The notes beneath the pieces were generated by a model that was not told the DNA's origin, did not search any database, and saw only the letters and a list, made by a program, of their open reading frames with translations. From Komagataeibacter saccharivorans (GTDB taxonomy: Bacteria > Pseudomonadota > Alphaproteobacteria > Acetobacterales > Acetobacteraceae), in the NCBI RefSeq assembly GCF_003207825.1, contig NZ_NKTY01000017.1, forward strand, positions 1-64,000: DNA of 64,000 nt. The letters are read 5' to 3'. This document shows positions 38,569-52,012 of this stretch, one piece after another (the first letter of the stretch is position 1; each line of letters starts with the position of its first letter). The position numbers were made by a program, and so were the translations under genes.

Positions 38569-40020
38569 ATGAGAGCCCTGCCCCTTTCCATTGGCACCAT
38601 TCATTTCGTCGGCATTGGCGGGATCGGCATGTCCGGCATTGCCGAAGTGCTGCACATGCTCGGCTACGTGGTGCAGGGTTCCGACATTGCGGAAAACGCC
38701 AATGTCCAGCGGCTGCGGGCCGCGGGCATTCCCGTGACCATCGGCCATGACGCGGCCAATCTTGGCAATGCGCAGGTGGTGGTCACATCCACCGCCGTAC
38801 AGCGCGACAACCCCGAAGTCGTGGCCGCGCGCGCACGGCTGATCCCGGTAGTGCGCCGGGCGGAAATGCTGGCGGAACTCATGCGTCTGCGCTGGTCGGT
38901 CGCGGTTGGCGGCACGCATGGCAAGACCACGACAACCAGCCTCGTCGCCGCAGTACTGGAAGCGGCGAAACTTGATCCCACCGTCATCAATGGCGGCATC
39001 ATCGAAGCCTACGGCACCAATACCCGCATGGGCTCGGGTGACTGGATGGTGGTGGAGGCGGATGAGAGCGATGGCTCCTTCCTGCGCCTGCCCTCCGTCA
39101 TTACGGTCGTGACCAACATGGACCCCGAGCATCTGGACCACTGGGGCACGGAAGAGGCCATGCAGGCGGCCTATGACCAGTTCGTGTCCAACATCCCCTT
39201 CTACGGCTTTGCGGTCCTGTGCATCGACCATCCCGCCGTTCAGCAGATGATCCCGCGCCTGTCGGACCACCGGATCATCACCTATGGTTTTTCCCCGCAG
39301 GCGGACGTGCGCGCGGAAAAGGTCATTACCGACAAGCTGGGCGCGACGTTCGAGGTCGTGATCACCAACCGCAACCGCAACCGTTCCCGCCGGGCGGGGC
39401 CGTTCCGCCTGCCCATGCTTGGCCACCATAATGTGCAGAACGCGCTGGCGGCGATTGCTGTCGGCACGGAGATGGAAATCGACGACGCGACCATCCGCTC
39501 CGCCTTCGCCGCGTTCCGTGGCGTCAAGCGCCGCTTCACCCGCACGGGGGAAACCGGCGGCATTACCGTGATCGACGATTACGGCCATCACCCCGTGGAA
39601 ATCGCCGCCGTGCTGAAGGCGGCCCGGCAGGCGGGCGCGGGCAACGTGATCGCGGTGGTGCAGCCGCACCGTTATTCCCGGCTGCAGACCCTGTTCAACG
39701 AATTCTGCACCTGCATGAACGATGCGGGCACCGTCATCATCGCCGATGTCTATGCGGCGGGCGAACAGCCGATTGATGGCATTGACCGTGACGCGCTGGT
39801 GGAAGGACTGCGTGAACGCGGGCACCGTTCGGTCGTGCCCCTGCCCGGCCCGGAACATCTGGCGGAAATGATCAACGCCATCGCCCGCCCCGGTGATTTC
39901 GTGGTCTGCCTTGGCGCAGGCAGCATCACCAACTGGGCACAGGCGCTGCCGGGTCAACTGGCGGAACTCCAGTCCGGCACGCATGCAGCCCCCGCCCAGA
40001 AGGCGGAAGCCCATCAATGA
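38569..40020 (+). CDS. murC: UDP-N-acetylmuramate:L-alanine ligase
   Basis: 483 residues. First of the Mur ligases, adding L-alanine to UDP-MurNAc. Visible are [55 protein letters not shown] and [14 protein letters not shown], all canonical. It sits 32 bases after murG, a small gap with GGAG upstream of the start, and overlaps murB by four bases. The large open frame antisense to it is a shadow. Confidence 0.97.
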   Translation: MRALPLSIGTIHFVGIGGIGMSGIAEVLHMLGYVVQGSDIAENANVQRLRAAGIPVTIGHDAANLGNAQVVVTSTAVQRDNPEVVAARARLIPVVRRAEMLAELMRLRWSVAVGGTHGKTTTTSLVAAVLEAAKLDPTVINGGIIEAYGTNTRMGSGDWMVVEADESDGSFLRLPSVITVVTNMDPEHLDHWGTEEAMQAAYDQFVSNIPFYGFAVLCIDHPAVQQMIPRLSDHRIITYGFSPQADVRAEKVITDKLGATFEVVITNRNRNRSRRAGPFRLPMLGHHNVQNALAAIAVGTEMEIDDATIRSAFAAFRGVKRRFTRTGETGGITVIDDYGHHPVEIAAVLKAARQAGAGNVIAVVQPHRYSRLQTLFNEFCTCMNDAGTVIIADVYAAGEQPIDGIDRDALVEGLRERGHRSVVPLPGPEHLAEMINAIARPGDFVVCLGAGSITNWAQALPGQLAELQSGTHAAPAQKAEAHQ

Positions 40021-40988
40021 GCGATACGTCCCCCGCGATGTCCGCCCTGCCCCCGTGGGCGCGGGTTCTGGATACGGATGAATTCCATCCCCGTGGCCGC
40101 CTGACCGCGCAGGCAGCCCTTGGCCCGCGCACATGGTTCCGCGTGGGGGGGCCGGCGGAGCTGCTGTTCCAGCCCGCAAGTGCGGAGGATCTGGCGCAGG
40201 TCCTGCGTCGCCTGCCGCTGGAGGTGCCGGTGCTGGCGCTGGGCGCGTGTTCCAACGTGATCGTGCGCGACGGCGGTGTGGACGGGCTGGTGATCCGTCT
40301 CGCTCGCGGTTTTTCCACCATCACGCGCGATGGGGATGGCCTGATCGCGGGGGCCGCCTGCCTCGACATGACCGTTGCCGAACATGCGGCGGAAGCGGGA
40401 CTGGCCGGGCTGGAATTCCTTGCGGGCATTCCCGGTTCCATCGGCGGTGCGGTGGCGATGAACGCGGGGGCCTATGGTTCGGACATGGCAACCGTCTTGG
40501 ACTGGGTGGAGGTTGTCACCCGCGACGGAAGGCTTCTGCGCCTGCCTGCCGTATCGCTGGATTTCGGGTACCGCCATGCCACCCTGCCCGCACATGCGGT
40601 TGTCGTGCGCGCGCGGCTGAACGGGATTGAAGCTCCGCCTGCCGTCATCCGCCAACGTATTGAGGAAATCCGCGCGGCGCGTGAAGCGGCCCAGCCCGTA
40701 CGCGCCCGCACCGGCGGGTCCACCTTCCGCAACCCCGCCCCGGACGAATCCGACCGCAAGGCATGGGAACTGATCGATGCGGCGGGCTGTCGGGGCCTGC
40801 GTGAAGGCGGCGCGCAGATCAGCGAGAAACACTGCAACTTCATGCTCAATACGGGGGATGCCTGCGCAGGCGATCTGGAACGGCTGGGCGAAACCGTACG
40901 CAGGCGCGTGCATGACCATACGGGCGTTACCCTGCGCTGGGAAATCAAACGAATCGGTCGCCCTGTCACCAATGGAGAATGCGCATGA
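40017..40988 (+). CDS. murB: UDP-N-acetylenolpyruvoylglucosamine reductase
   Basis: 323 residues. FAD-dependent reduction giving UDP-MurNAc. FAD-binding [27 protein letters not shown] and [18 protein letters not shown] are intact. [12 protein letters not shown] with the catalytic Ser and [12 protein letters not shown] indicate a type II-like MurB with the short C-terminus. Coupled to murC by ATGA and to ddl by overlap. Confidence 0.97.
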   Translation: MSDTSPAMSALPPWARVLDTDEFHPRGRLTAQAALGPRTWFRVGGPAELLFQPASAEDLAQVLRRLPLEVPVLALGACSNVIVRDGGVDGLVIRLARGFSTITRDGDGLIAGAACLDMTVAEHAAEAGLAGLEFLAGIPGSIGGAVAMNAGAYGSDMATVLDWVEVVTRDGRLLRLPAVSLDFGYRHATLPAHAVVVRARLNGIEAPPAVIRQRIEEIRAAREAAQPVRARTGGSTFRNPAPDESDRKAWELIDAAGCRGLREGGAQISEKHCNFMLNTGDACAGDLERLGETVRRRVHDHTGVTLRWEIKRIGRPVTNGECA

Positions 40989-41926
40989 CCCGTCGGAAGA
41001 TTTCCGTCCTGATGGGCGGCCTGTCCGCCGAGCGCGAAGTCAGCCTGAACAGCGGTCGCAACGTGGCAGACGCCCTGCGGGGTCTTGGCCATACGGTGCG
41101 CTGCATCGATACCGGCACAGACCTGCTGACAATCGTGCGCGACCTGCACGACCACAGGCCCGATGTTGTCTTCAACGCCCTGCATGGCCGCTTTGGCGAG
41201 GACGGCTCCATTCAGGGCGTGCTGGACTGGATCGGCATTCCCTATACCCATTCCGGCGTACGGGCATCCGCCACGGCCATGGACAAGGACGCCGCGCGGA
41301 CGGTTTTCGCCGCCGCCGGCCTGCCGGTGGCGACGGGTCGGGTCATGACGCCCGCCGAACTGGAACCGGCGGACCCGCTGCCCGTCCCGTATGTGATCAA
41401 GCCGTTGAATGAGGGCTCGTCCGTCGGGGTCGAGATCATCCATCCCGGCAGCAACCGTCGCGCCATGGTCGCGCAGTCATGGTCATTTGGCACGCATATC
41501 CTTGTAGAAGAATTCGTGCCGGGTCGGGAACTGACCGTAGGCGTGCTGGAAGACCGCGCGCTGACGGTTACGGACATAACACCAGCGGGCAATGGAACCG
41601 GTTTTTACGATTATCAGGCCAAATACGCCGCAGGCGGATCATGCCATGAACTTCCGGCGCGCATTCATCCCACGGCCTTCGCGCAGGCGCGTGAACTCGC
41701 GCTGGCCGCGCACCGCGCACTGGGCTGCCGGGGGGCGAGCCGCACGGATTTCCGCTATGACGACACGACGGACCCGACCGGGCCCGGTCGTCTCGTGATT
41801 CTGGAAACCAATACCCAGCCGGGCATGACGCCGACCTCGCTCCTGCCTGAACAGGCGGCGGCATGTGGCACAGATTATGCCGCACTGTGCCAGTGGATGA
41901 TCGACCACGCGACCTGTCGTACATGA
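40985..41926 (+). CDS. ddl: D-alanine--D-alanine ligase
   Basis: 313 residues, ATP-grasp family. Joins two D-alanines for MurF. N-terminal VLMGGLSAEREVSLNSG, ALHGRFGEDGSIQGVLD, MDKDAARTVFAAAG, the ATP-grasp VIKPLNEGSSVGVEI and the C-terminal ILETNTQPGMTPTSLLPEQA are present. Two in-frame ATGs exist; 40985 is preferred because GGAG at 40974-40977 is seven bases upstream of it and it gives the recurring ATGA overlap with murB. Its stop overlaps ftsQ. Confidence 0.97.
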   Translation: MTRRKISVLMGGLSAEREVSLNSGRNVADALRGLGHTVRCIDTGTDLLTIVRDLHDHRPDVVFNALHGRFGEDGSIQGVLDWIGIPYTHSGVRASATAMDKDAARTVFAAAGLPVATGRVMTPAELEPADPLPVPYVIKPLNEGSSVGVEIIHPGSNRRAMVAQSWSFGTHILVEEFVPGRELTVGVLEDRALTVTDITPAGNGTGFYDYQAKYAAGGSCHELPARIHPTAFAQARELALAAHRALGCRGASRTDFRYDDTTDPTGPGRLVILETNTQPGMTPTSLLPEQAAACGTDYAALCQWMIDHATCRT

Positions 41927-42855
41927 AACGACCGACTGACAGCAGCCATCGCCCTTCCCGGCTTTCGCTTTTCCTGCGCAAGCAGAAACGGCTGCTGCGT
42001 CCGTTGCTGGTCCTGCTCGTGCTGGCCGGGATCGTGGCAGGCTGCGTCACGGCATTCCGGCATTTCGGGTCGGACACCCGTTTCGCGCCCCTGCGCGCGC
42101 GCGTCATCAACATGCTGCCGCTGCGTATTACCGAAATCGACGTGACGGGCTGCGTGCTGACCAGTGAAACCGCCCTGCAGGAAGCGCTGGGCGTGCGGAC
42201 GGGTGATTTCATCCTTGGATTTTCCGTCACCGCCGCGCGCAAGCGGATCGACGACCTGCCGTTTGTCGATCATTCCGTGGTGGAACGGCATCTGCCCCAC
42301 ACCATCATCATCCATCTGTTTGAACGCCGTCCGTTCGCCGTGTGGCAAAATCACGGCCATTTCTCCCTGATCGACCGCGAGGGCAATCCGGTGCGTGACC
42401 AGGGCATGACCGGCAAGGATGCTGAAGCCTTCATGCAACTGCCGCTGGTCGTGGGGCCGGACGCGAACACAGCCGCCGCGGCGCTGATCGATGAACTGTC
42501 CGCCCAGCCCGAAGTACGCAGCCATGTGGTGGCCGCCGCCCGCGTGGGCCAGCGCCGGTGGAACCTGACCCTGCGCAACGGCACGACCATCCTCCTGCCC
42601 GAAGGACAGGAGGTCGCGGCGCTGAAGCGACTTGCACAAATGCAGGAAAACATAAAAATACTGGACCGGCCGGTCATCGCCATAGACATGCGCCTGCCTG
42701 ACCGCCTGATCATACGTGAAAACCCCGCTGCCCCATCCGGCGACACGGACCGGGACAAAGGCGACACGCAACCGCAGGCGGCCCCTACGGGGGATCAGGC
42801 ACCTTCCGCGCCATGGCTTTTACCTGATGCCGGTTCAAGACGGAGGCGGGCATGA
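41923..42855 (+). CDS. ftsQ: Cell division protein FtsQ
   Basis: 310 residues. Basic cytoplasmic N-terminus (1-30), one membrane helix (about 28-46, LLVLLVLAGIVAGCVTAF), a POTRA domain (about 63-132, LRITEIDVTGCVLTSETALQ) and a beta domain. It recruits FtsL and FtsB to the divisome. The last 45 residues are a Pro/Asp-rich tail. The start at 41923 overlaps the ddl stop (ATGA); the longer upstream frame lies inside ddl. Its stop overlaps ftsA. Confidence 0.95.
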   Translation: MKRPTDSSHRPSRLSLFLRKQKRLLRPLLVLLVLAGIVAGCVTAFRHFGSDTRFAPLRARVINMLPLRITEIDVTGCVLTSETALQEALGVRTGDFILGFSVTAARKRIDDLPFVDHSVVERHLPHTIIIHLFERRPFAVWQNHGHFSLIDREGNPVRDQGMTGKDAEAFMQLPLVVGPDANTAAAALIDELSAQPEVRSHVVAAARVGQRRWNLTLRNGTTILLPEGQEVAALKRLAQMQENIKILDRPVIAIDMRLPDRLIIRENPAAPSGDTDRDKGDTQPQAAPTGDQAPSAPWLLPDAGSRRRRA

Positions 42856-44255
42856 CATATCCAGTGCCGGGGCCGGTGAAGACGGTTCTTCCCACCCCAC
42901 GCACATCCACACCGGGCGCGCCGGTTCCGGCCCTTCGCGCGGAGGGCAGGCCCGCGCGGACATCACGTTCCCGTCAGGCCACCGCACTGGTGCCGGCGGA
43001 AGAACGCGCCCCCGCGCGCAGGCTGCGTACGGGACCGTTCAGCGTGCTGGATATCGGTTCCACCAAGATCGTGTGCCTGATCGGACGCGGCGAGCCTGAC
43101 AACACCATCCGGATTCTGGGCCATGGCTGGCGCCGGTCGCATGGCGTGCGGTCGGGCGGGATCGTGGACCTGCGCGAAGCGGAAAGCGCCATCCGCGCCG
43201 CCGTGGCCCAGGCGGAGGACATGGCGACGGAACGCCGCGACTCGATTTTCGTCAACCTGTCCTGTGGCCATCCCGAAAGCCGGCATATCAATGCGCGCTG
43301 GCCCATCGGCGGGCGCGAGATCACCAAGGCCGATGTCAGCCGCATCATCGCCGAAGGCCGGCTGCGGGCAGTGTCGGAAGGGCGGTCCGCCATCCATACC
43401 CTGCCGCTGGATTACGCGGTTGATGACACGCAGGAAGTGCTCGACCCGCGCGGGCACCTGTGCGACCTGCTTTCCGCACGCCTGCATGTCATTGATGCCA
43501 ACACGACCGCCCTGCGCAATCTTGAAGCCGTACTGTCGCGCGTGGAACTGAATATCGAGGGCATGGTCTCATCCCCCCTCGCCTCCGGCCTTGCGGTCAT
43601 GAACGAGGATGAGCGCAACCTTGGCGCGACGGTTGTGGATATGGGTGGGGGCACCACCTCCATCGGCGTGTTTGGCGAAGGGCGGCTGCTGCATACCTCC
43701 ACGATTCCCGTGGGCGGGCTGCACATCACCCGCGATATCGCCCATGGACTGTCCACATCCATCGACAATGCCGAGCGGCTGAAAACCATGCACGGGTCAG
43801 CCGAACTGCTGGCAGGCGACGATCACGATCCGATCCTTGTGCAGCTTATTGGTGACAACGACCATCATTACGTCAGAATTCCACGTGCAAGAATTGTCTC
43901 GATCATCCATCCGCGTGTGGAGGAAACACTGGAAATGGTTCGGGACAGGCTGGAAATGGCGGGCGTCGGCCCCGCATCGGACGGGCGCGTCATCCTGACG
44001 GGGGGCGGATCGCTGCTGGAAGGGATCGGGCCGATGGCCGCGCGCATCCTGAACCGTCAGGTCCGCCTGGGCCGTCCGCGCCGGATCGTGGGGCTGCCGG
44101 AAAACGCGGCGACCTGGCCCATGTTCTCCACCTCGGCGGGGTTGCTGGCATGGGCAGCGGGTGCCGCTGATGAGATGGGTGAACCCGACATACGCGACGT
44201 ACGCCCCGCCGGGCTTGTGCGACGTTTTATGGATTTCATACGCGAAAGGGTATGA
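42852..44255 (+). CDS. ftsA: Cell division protein FtsA
   Basis: 467 residues, actin-like ATPase that ties FtsZ to the membrane. Phosphate 1 motif FSVLDIGSTKIVCLIG, phosphate 2 region VVDMGGGTTSIGVF and adenosine-site LTGGGSLLEGI are present, and the C-terminus VRRFMDFIRERV is the amphipathic membrane-binding helix. Unusually, about 63 residues rich in Pro, Ala, Arg and Thr precede the normal start; the ATGA overlap with ftsQ supports the long form, though no ATG lies nearer the core. ftsZ follows after 77 bases. Confidence 0.95.
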   Translation: MTYPVPGPVKTVLPTPRTSTPGAPVPALRAEGRPARTSRSRQATALVPAEERAPARRLRTGPFSVLDIGSTKIVCLIGRGEPDNTIRILGHGWRRSHGVRSGGIVDLREAESAIRAAVAQAEDMATERRDSIFVNLSCGHPESRHINARWPIGGREITKADVSRIIAEGRLRAVSEGRSAIHTLPLDYAVDDTQEVLDPRGHLCDLLSARLHVIDANTTALRNLEAVLSRVELNIEGMVSSPLASGLAVMNEDERNLGATVVDMGGGTTSIGVFGEGRLLHTSTIPVGGLHITRDIAHGLSTSIDNAERLKTMHGSAELLAGDDHDPILVQLIGDNDHHYVRIPRARIVSIIHPRVEETLEMVRDRLEMAGVGPASDGRVILTGGGSLLEGIGPMAARILNRQVRLGRPRRIVGLPENAATWPMFSTSAGLLAWAAGAADEMGEPDIRDVRPAGLVRRFMDFIRERV

Positions 44256-44332
44256 CATTGTGTCAAAACCCTTTATTGTACTTTAGCCGTTAATATGCCA
44301 GCCCGCATACCCCAAGCCATCGGGAGCCAAGC

Positions 44333-45844
44333 ATGACCCTCAACCTGACCATCCCGCAGCAGAATCATTCCGATTTTACCCCACGCATCACGGTGATCGG
44401 GGTTGGCGGCGGTGGTACCAATGCGGTGGACAACATGATCCATTCGCAGTTGCAGGGGGTGGAATTCGTTGTCGCCAACACCGATGCCCAGCAACTTTCG
44501 CACAGCAGCGCCGACCGCCGCATCCAGCTTGGCCCGCATCTGACGCAGGGCCTCGGCGCGGGCGCGAAGCCCGAGATCGGTCGTGCGGCGGCGGAAGAGG
44601 CATGCGATGAACTTTCCCGCCACCTTGATGGCGCGCATATGGTGTTCATCACCGCAGGCATGGGTGGCGGCACCGGCACGGGCGCGGCTCCCGTCATCGC
44701 CCGCATGGCGCGCGAGCGTGGCATCCTGACCGTGGGCGTGGTGACCAAGCCCTTCACGTTCGAAGGCGGACGCCGCGCGAAATCGGCGGATGCGGGCATT
44801 GCCGAACTGCAGCAGTTTGTCGATACGCTGATCGTCATCCCGAACCAGAACCTGTTCCGGCTGGCCAATGAGCGCACAAGCTGGAAAGACGCCTTCAAGA
44901 TGGCGGATAACGTGCTGTACATGGGCGTACGCGGCGTGACCGACCTCATGATGGCGCCGGGTCTGGTCAATCTCGACTTTGCCGACATCCGCACCATCAT
45001 GGCCGAAATGGGCAAGGCGATGATGGGCACCGGCGAAGCCGAAGGGGAAAACCGCGCCATCGCCGCCGCCGAGGACGCCATTTCCAACCCGCTGCTGGAA
45101 GATACATCCATGGCGGGCGCGCAGGGCCTTCTCATCAACATCACCGGTGGCGAGGACCTGACCCTGTTTGAAGTGGATCAGGCCGCCAACCGCATCCGTG
45201 AGGAAGTGGCCGAGGACGCCAACATCATCTTCGGTTCCGCCATTGATACATCGCTGAACGGGCGCATCCGCGTGTCCGTGGTGGCGACCGGTATCGACAA
45301 CCCGCCTTCCCGCGCCACGACCCAGCCGCCGCAGCAGCCTGAAGCCGCAGCGGCCCCGCAGGCGGCCCCCGCTGCCGGGCAGCAGCAGGCAGGCGCACCG
45401 ACTGCCGCAGCACCGGCCCAGCCGGCCACACCCGCACCGGCGGCACCCGCTGCCGCCCAGCCAGCCGCCGCCACCACGCAGCAGCCTGCGGCCCCGCAGG
45501 CCCCTTCCCCCAACGCGGTCCCGCCGCAGGTTGCACAGGCACAGCGTAGCGCCTCCCCGCGCTCGCCCCTGTTTACGGAAAGTGCGAAGGCCCCCGCTGC
45601 CGAACCGCAGCCCGCACCGCGCAGCCTGTTTGGAATCGTGACCGGCGCGCTCCGCCGCCATTCCTCCCCGCCGCCGCAACACGAAGCGCCCGTGCGGAAC
45701 GAACCCACCGCAGCCCCGCAGCAGGCCGCGCCACAGCAGGTACAGCCGCAGCCACAGCAGCCCGAACAGGCCGCCAGCGGCAACCCGACGCCGGATGACG
45801 GGGGGCTGGACATTCCCGCCTTCCTGCGCCGCCGTTCTTCATAA
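44333..45844 (+). CDS. ftsZ: Cell division GTPase FtsZ
   Basis: 503 residues. Tubulin homologue forming the Z ring. [14 protein letters not shown], the tubulin signature [21 protein letters not shown] (T7 loop) and the C-terminal half are complete to about residue 325. A long intrinsically disordered linker of Ala, Pro and Gln (about 327-490) follows, ending in the conserved peptide [12 protein letters not shown] that binds FtsA and other partners. The 77-base gap upstream contains a TTGTGTCA element and may hold a separate ftsZ promoter. Confidence 0.98.
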   Translation: MTLNLTIPQQNHSDFTPRITVIGVGGGGTNAVDNMIHSQLQGVEFVVANTDAQQLSHSSADRRIQLGPHLTQGLGAGAKPEIGRAAAEEACDELSRHLDGAHMVFITAGMGGGTGTGAAPVIARMARERGILTVGVVTKPFTFEGGRRAKSADAGIAELQQFVDTLIVIPNQNLFRLANERTSWKDAFKMADNVLYMGVRGVTDLMMAPGLVNLDFADIRTIMAEMGKAMMGTGEAEGENRAIAAAEDAISNPLLEDTSMAGAQGLLINITGGEDLTLFEVDQAANRIREEVAEDANIIFGSAIDTSLNGRIRVSVVATGIDNPPSRATTQPPQQPEAAAAPQAAPAAGQQQAGAPTAAAPAQPATPAPAAPAAAQPAAATTQQPAAPQAPSPNAVPPQVAQAQRSASPRSPLFTESAKAPAAEPQPAPRSLFGIVTGALRRHSSPPPQHEAPVRNEPTAAPQQAAPQQVQPQPQQPEQAASGNPTPDDGGLDIPAFLRRRSS

Positions 45845-45854
45845 TTCCTGTTCC

Positions 45855-45882
45855 ACGCGGTCTGTTTCATGACAGGCCGCGT
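45855..45882 (+). other. Stable hairpin between ftsZ and lpxC
   Basis: ACGCGGTCTGT (45855-45865) pairs with ACAGGCCGCGT (45872-45882) over 11 positions including one T-G pair, with loop TTCATG. It begins 10 bases after the ftsZ stop. No T-run follows, so it is either a Rho-type or processing element or a 3'-end stabiliser that sets ftsZ mRNA apart from lpxC. Confidence 0.55.
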
Positions 45883-46004
45883 CTCCTTGCCGATAGGTAA
45901 CAATAGGCAATAATCCTTGACTGTCAGAACGGGCGACAAGGCAGTAGCATTACGTCATGCCATCTACTGCGAGTTTTCCCACCCTGCCCTCAAGGATACA
46001 GGCG

Positions 46005-46970
46005 ATGAACGCCGCATTGCCGCAGACAGGCGCTACCCTCATGCCTTCCCCCCAACATGACGGGCAGATGCAGCATACCCTCCGCCAGCCGATCCGTAGT
46101 GTTGGCACGGGCCTTCATACCGGCGCATGTATTGAACTGCGCCTTTCCCCTGCACCGGAAAATACCGGCATCGTATTCCGACGCACGGATATGGTCCTGC
46201 CGCCCATTACGGCACGCTATGACGCGGTGGTTGATACGCGGCTCAGCACGGTGCTCGGGCACGGCACGAACCCGCCGCAGGCTGAACGCATCGCCACGGT
46301 AGAACATCTGATGGCCGCCCTGTCCGGCTGCGGCATCGATAACGTGTTCATTGATGTAAACGGCCCGGAAATCCCGGTTTTTGACGGTTCTGCCGCCGAA
46401 TTCGTCTTCCTGCTGGAATGCGCGGGCATCACGCAGCAGGCCGCCGCGCGCCGGAACATCTACATCCGCCAGACCGTGCGCGTGGAAGACGGCGACGCCT
46501 TTGCTGAACTTTCACCCACCACCCAGCCTGGCCTGTCGATCGACATATCGATAGATTTTCCCGCCGCGGCCATCGGCCAGCAGCGTTATGGGGCGCAGGT
46601 GGACGCCGCCCTGTTCCGCAGGCATCTGTGCACGGCGCGCACCTTCGTTCTGCAATCCGAAATCGACCACCTGCATTCCGTGGGACTGGCCCGGGGTGGC
46701 TCGCTTGACAACGCCATTGTCGTCAACGGGGATAATGTGCTGAATCCGGCTGGACTGCGCCATGCGGATGAATTTGTCCGGCACAAGGTTCTGGATGCGA
46801 TCGGTGACCTGTATCTGGCCGGTGGGATGATCCATGGCCATTTCCGGGGTCATAAATCGGGGCATACCCTCAATAACCGCCTGCTGCGCAAACTGTTTGC
46901 AAATCAGGAAAACTGGCGCACGACACGACCGGGCACCCGCACGCGTCTGCCCCAGATCAAGGCCGCATGA
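46005..46970 (+). CDS. lpxC: UDP-3-O-acyl-GlcNAc deacetylase
   Basis: 321 residues. Committed step of lipid A synthesis, a zinc deacetylase. EHLMAALSGCGIDN with the first zinc His, HKVLDAIGDLYL with His and Asp ligands, and GHFRGHKSGHTLNNRLLR with the catalytic His are present. The ATG at 46005 has AAGGA eight bases upstream, a better start than the in-frame ATG at 45957. A further ATG at 46041 is nearer to the usual N-terminus. lpxC after ftsZ is the classical dcw arrangement. Confidence 0.96.
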   Translation: MNAALPQTGATLMPSPQHDGQMQHTLRQPIRSVGTGLHTGACIELRLSPAPENTGIVFRRTDMVLPPITARYDAVVDTRLSTVLGHGTNPPQAERIATVEHLMAALSGCGIDNVFIDVNGPEIPVFDGSAAEFVFLLECAGITQQAAARRNIYIRQTVRVEDGDAFAELSPTTQPGLSIDISIDFPAAAIGQQRYGAQVDAALFRRHLCTARTFVLQSEIDHLHSVGLARGGSLDNAIVVNGDNVLNPAGLRHADEFVRHKVLDAIGDLYLAGGMIHGHFRGHKSGHTLNNRLLRKLFANQENWRTTRPGTRTRLPQIKAA

Positions 46971-47052
46971 TGGGAAGGGGCGAAATCCGCACGCGGAGAC
47001 TTCACCCGCACCCGGCGCATGATATAAAGCTTCCGTAACTGGAAGAGCCGGC

Positions 47053-47937
47053 ATGTTCGTACGCAGATCACGATATACCCCACAGCTATCGCGTAGTACC
47101 CGCCACATGGCGCGCTGGATGGCGTTCCTGCCCGCAGCGTGCATGCTGGCGGCGTGCGGCAACAACGCCAGCAGCATCAACGAACGTGCGCCCCGCGTCG
47201 GTTCGGCCGAAACGCTGTATAATAACGGCGTGGATGCCCTGCGTTCGGACCGTTTCCTGCTGTCGGTCAATCAGTTCGATACGTTGCAGCGCAACTATCC
47301 TTACTCGCCCTACACGGCCAATGCGCAGCTTATGGAAGGCTACGCCAACTATCTGCTGAACAAATATCCCGAGGCCGTGCAGCAGCTTGACCGCTTTCTG
47401 GAACTCCACCCCACCAGCGCGGATGCTGCCTACGCCTTCTACCTGCGTGCGTTATGCTATTATGAACAGGTCGCCGATGTGCAGCGTGACCAGCAGGGCA
47501 CGGTCGAAGCCATGGACGCGCTGGAGGAAGTCATCACCCGCTTCCCGCAAAGTCCGTACGCGCGTGATGCGCAGTTGAAAATCGACCTGTGCCGTGATCA
47601 TCTGGCGGGCAAGGAAATGCTGGTGGGCCGCTATTACCAGCAGCAGAATGACTATCTCGCCGCCGCAGGACGCTATCAGCGCGTGGTGCAGGATTTCCAG
47701 ACCACAAACCACGTGCCCGAGGCACTGGAACGGCTGGTTGAAGTCTATCTGGACATGGGACTGCTGGAACAGGCGCGCAAGACCGGATCGGTGCTGGCCT
47801 ATAACTATCCCAGCAGCAAATGGTATCATGATGCGTATGACCACCTGCGCGCGCATAACCTGATCAAGGGCGTGGATGGCAAGGACCACAAGCAGGGGCG
47901 CAACGTAATCTCGCGGGCATGGCATTCGGTTTTCTGA
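47053..47937 (+). CDS. bamD: Outer-membrane assembly lipoprotein BamD
   Basis: 294 residues (ComL/YfiO). A lipoprotein signal with lipobox MLAAC gives Cys35 as the lipidated residue, followed by TPR-like repeats: AETLYNNGVDALRSDRFLLS, YSPYTANAQLMEGYANYLLN, AYAFYLRALCYYEQ and PYARDAQLKIDLCRDHLAGK. It works with BamA in inserting beta-barrel proteins. The N-terminal 20 residues before the hydrophobic core are longer than usual; Met19 is an alternative start. recN follows 36 bases downstream. Confidence 0.95.
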   Translation: MFVRRSRYTPQLSRSTRHMARWMAFLPAACMLAACGNNASSINERAPRVGSAETLYNNGVDALRSDRFLLSVNQFDTLQRNYPYSPYTANAQLMEGYANYLLNKYPEAVQQLDRFLELHPTSADAAYAFYLRALCYYEQVADVQRDQQGTVEAMDALEEVITRFPQSPYARDAQLKIDLCRDHLAGKEMLVGRYYQQQNDYLAAAGRYQRVVQDFQTTNHVPEALERLVEVYLDMGLLEQARKTGSVLAYNYPSSKWYHDAYDHLRAHNLIKGVDGKDHKQGRNVISRAWHSVF

Positions 47938-47973
47938 TTTCCGCCAACGACGTTTGCTGAACAGGAATCCTGC

Positions 47974-51841
<3,868 letters not shown>

Positions 51842-51855
51842 CGCACGCGGGTCGG

Positions 51856-51879
51856 GGCCGCATGGCTGTGGATGCGGCC
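51856..51879 (+). terminator. Possible terminator hairpin after ligA
   Basis: GGCCGCAT (51856-51863) and ATGCGGCC (51872-51879) form a perfect 8-bp stem with an 8-base loop 15 bases after the ligA stop. The following TTGCATGTCTGTGT is only weakly T-rich, so an intrinsic terminator is likely but not certain. Confidence 0.5.
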
Positions 51880-51990
51880 TTGCATGTCTGTGTCGCGTAA
51901 CGTTTACTGTCATATCGAACCAGTCATGAAGTAGCAGGAGCAGCCGCACGGGACCGACACGTCATGATGCCGCGATGGGATGCGGCATGG

Positions 51991-52007
51991 ATTATCAGGG
52001 GGATAAT
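51991..52007 (+). promoter_or_regulatory. Hairpin presenting the ribosome-binding site of the BMP gene
   Basis: ATTATC (51991-51996) is complementary to GATAAT (52002-52007), leaving AGGGG of the Shine-Dalgarno sequence in the loop, just before the ATG at 52013. A second 7-bp hairpin, ATGCCGC/GCGGCAT (51967-51973 and 51982-51988), lies immediately upstream. This may be a structured leader that tunes translation. Confidence 0.4.
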
Positions 52008-52012
52008 ATTTT

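Noticed and set aside
35817-40179. Long minus-strand open frames opposite murD, ftsW, murG and murC
   Set aside because: High GC suppresses stop codons in the antisense frames. The translations are low-complexity and the plus-strand genes have all catalytic motifs.
44273-45939. Minus-strand Gly/Ala/Cys-rich open frames opposite ftsZ
   Set aside because: They mirror the Ala/Pro/Gln linker of FtsZ on the other strand and carry no independent signal.
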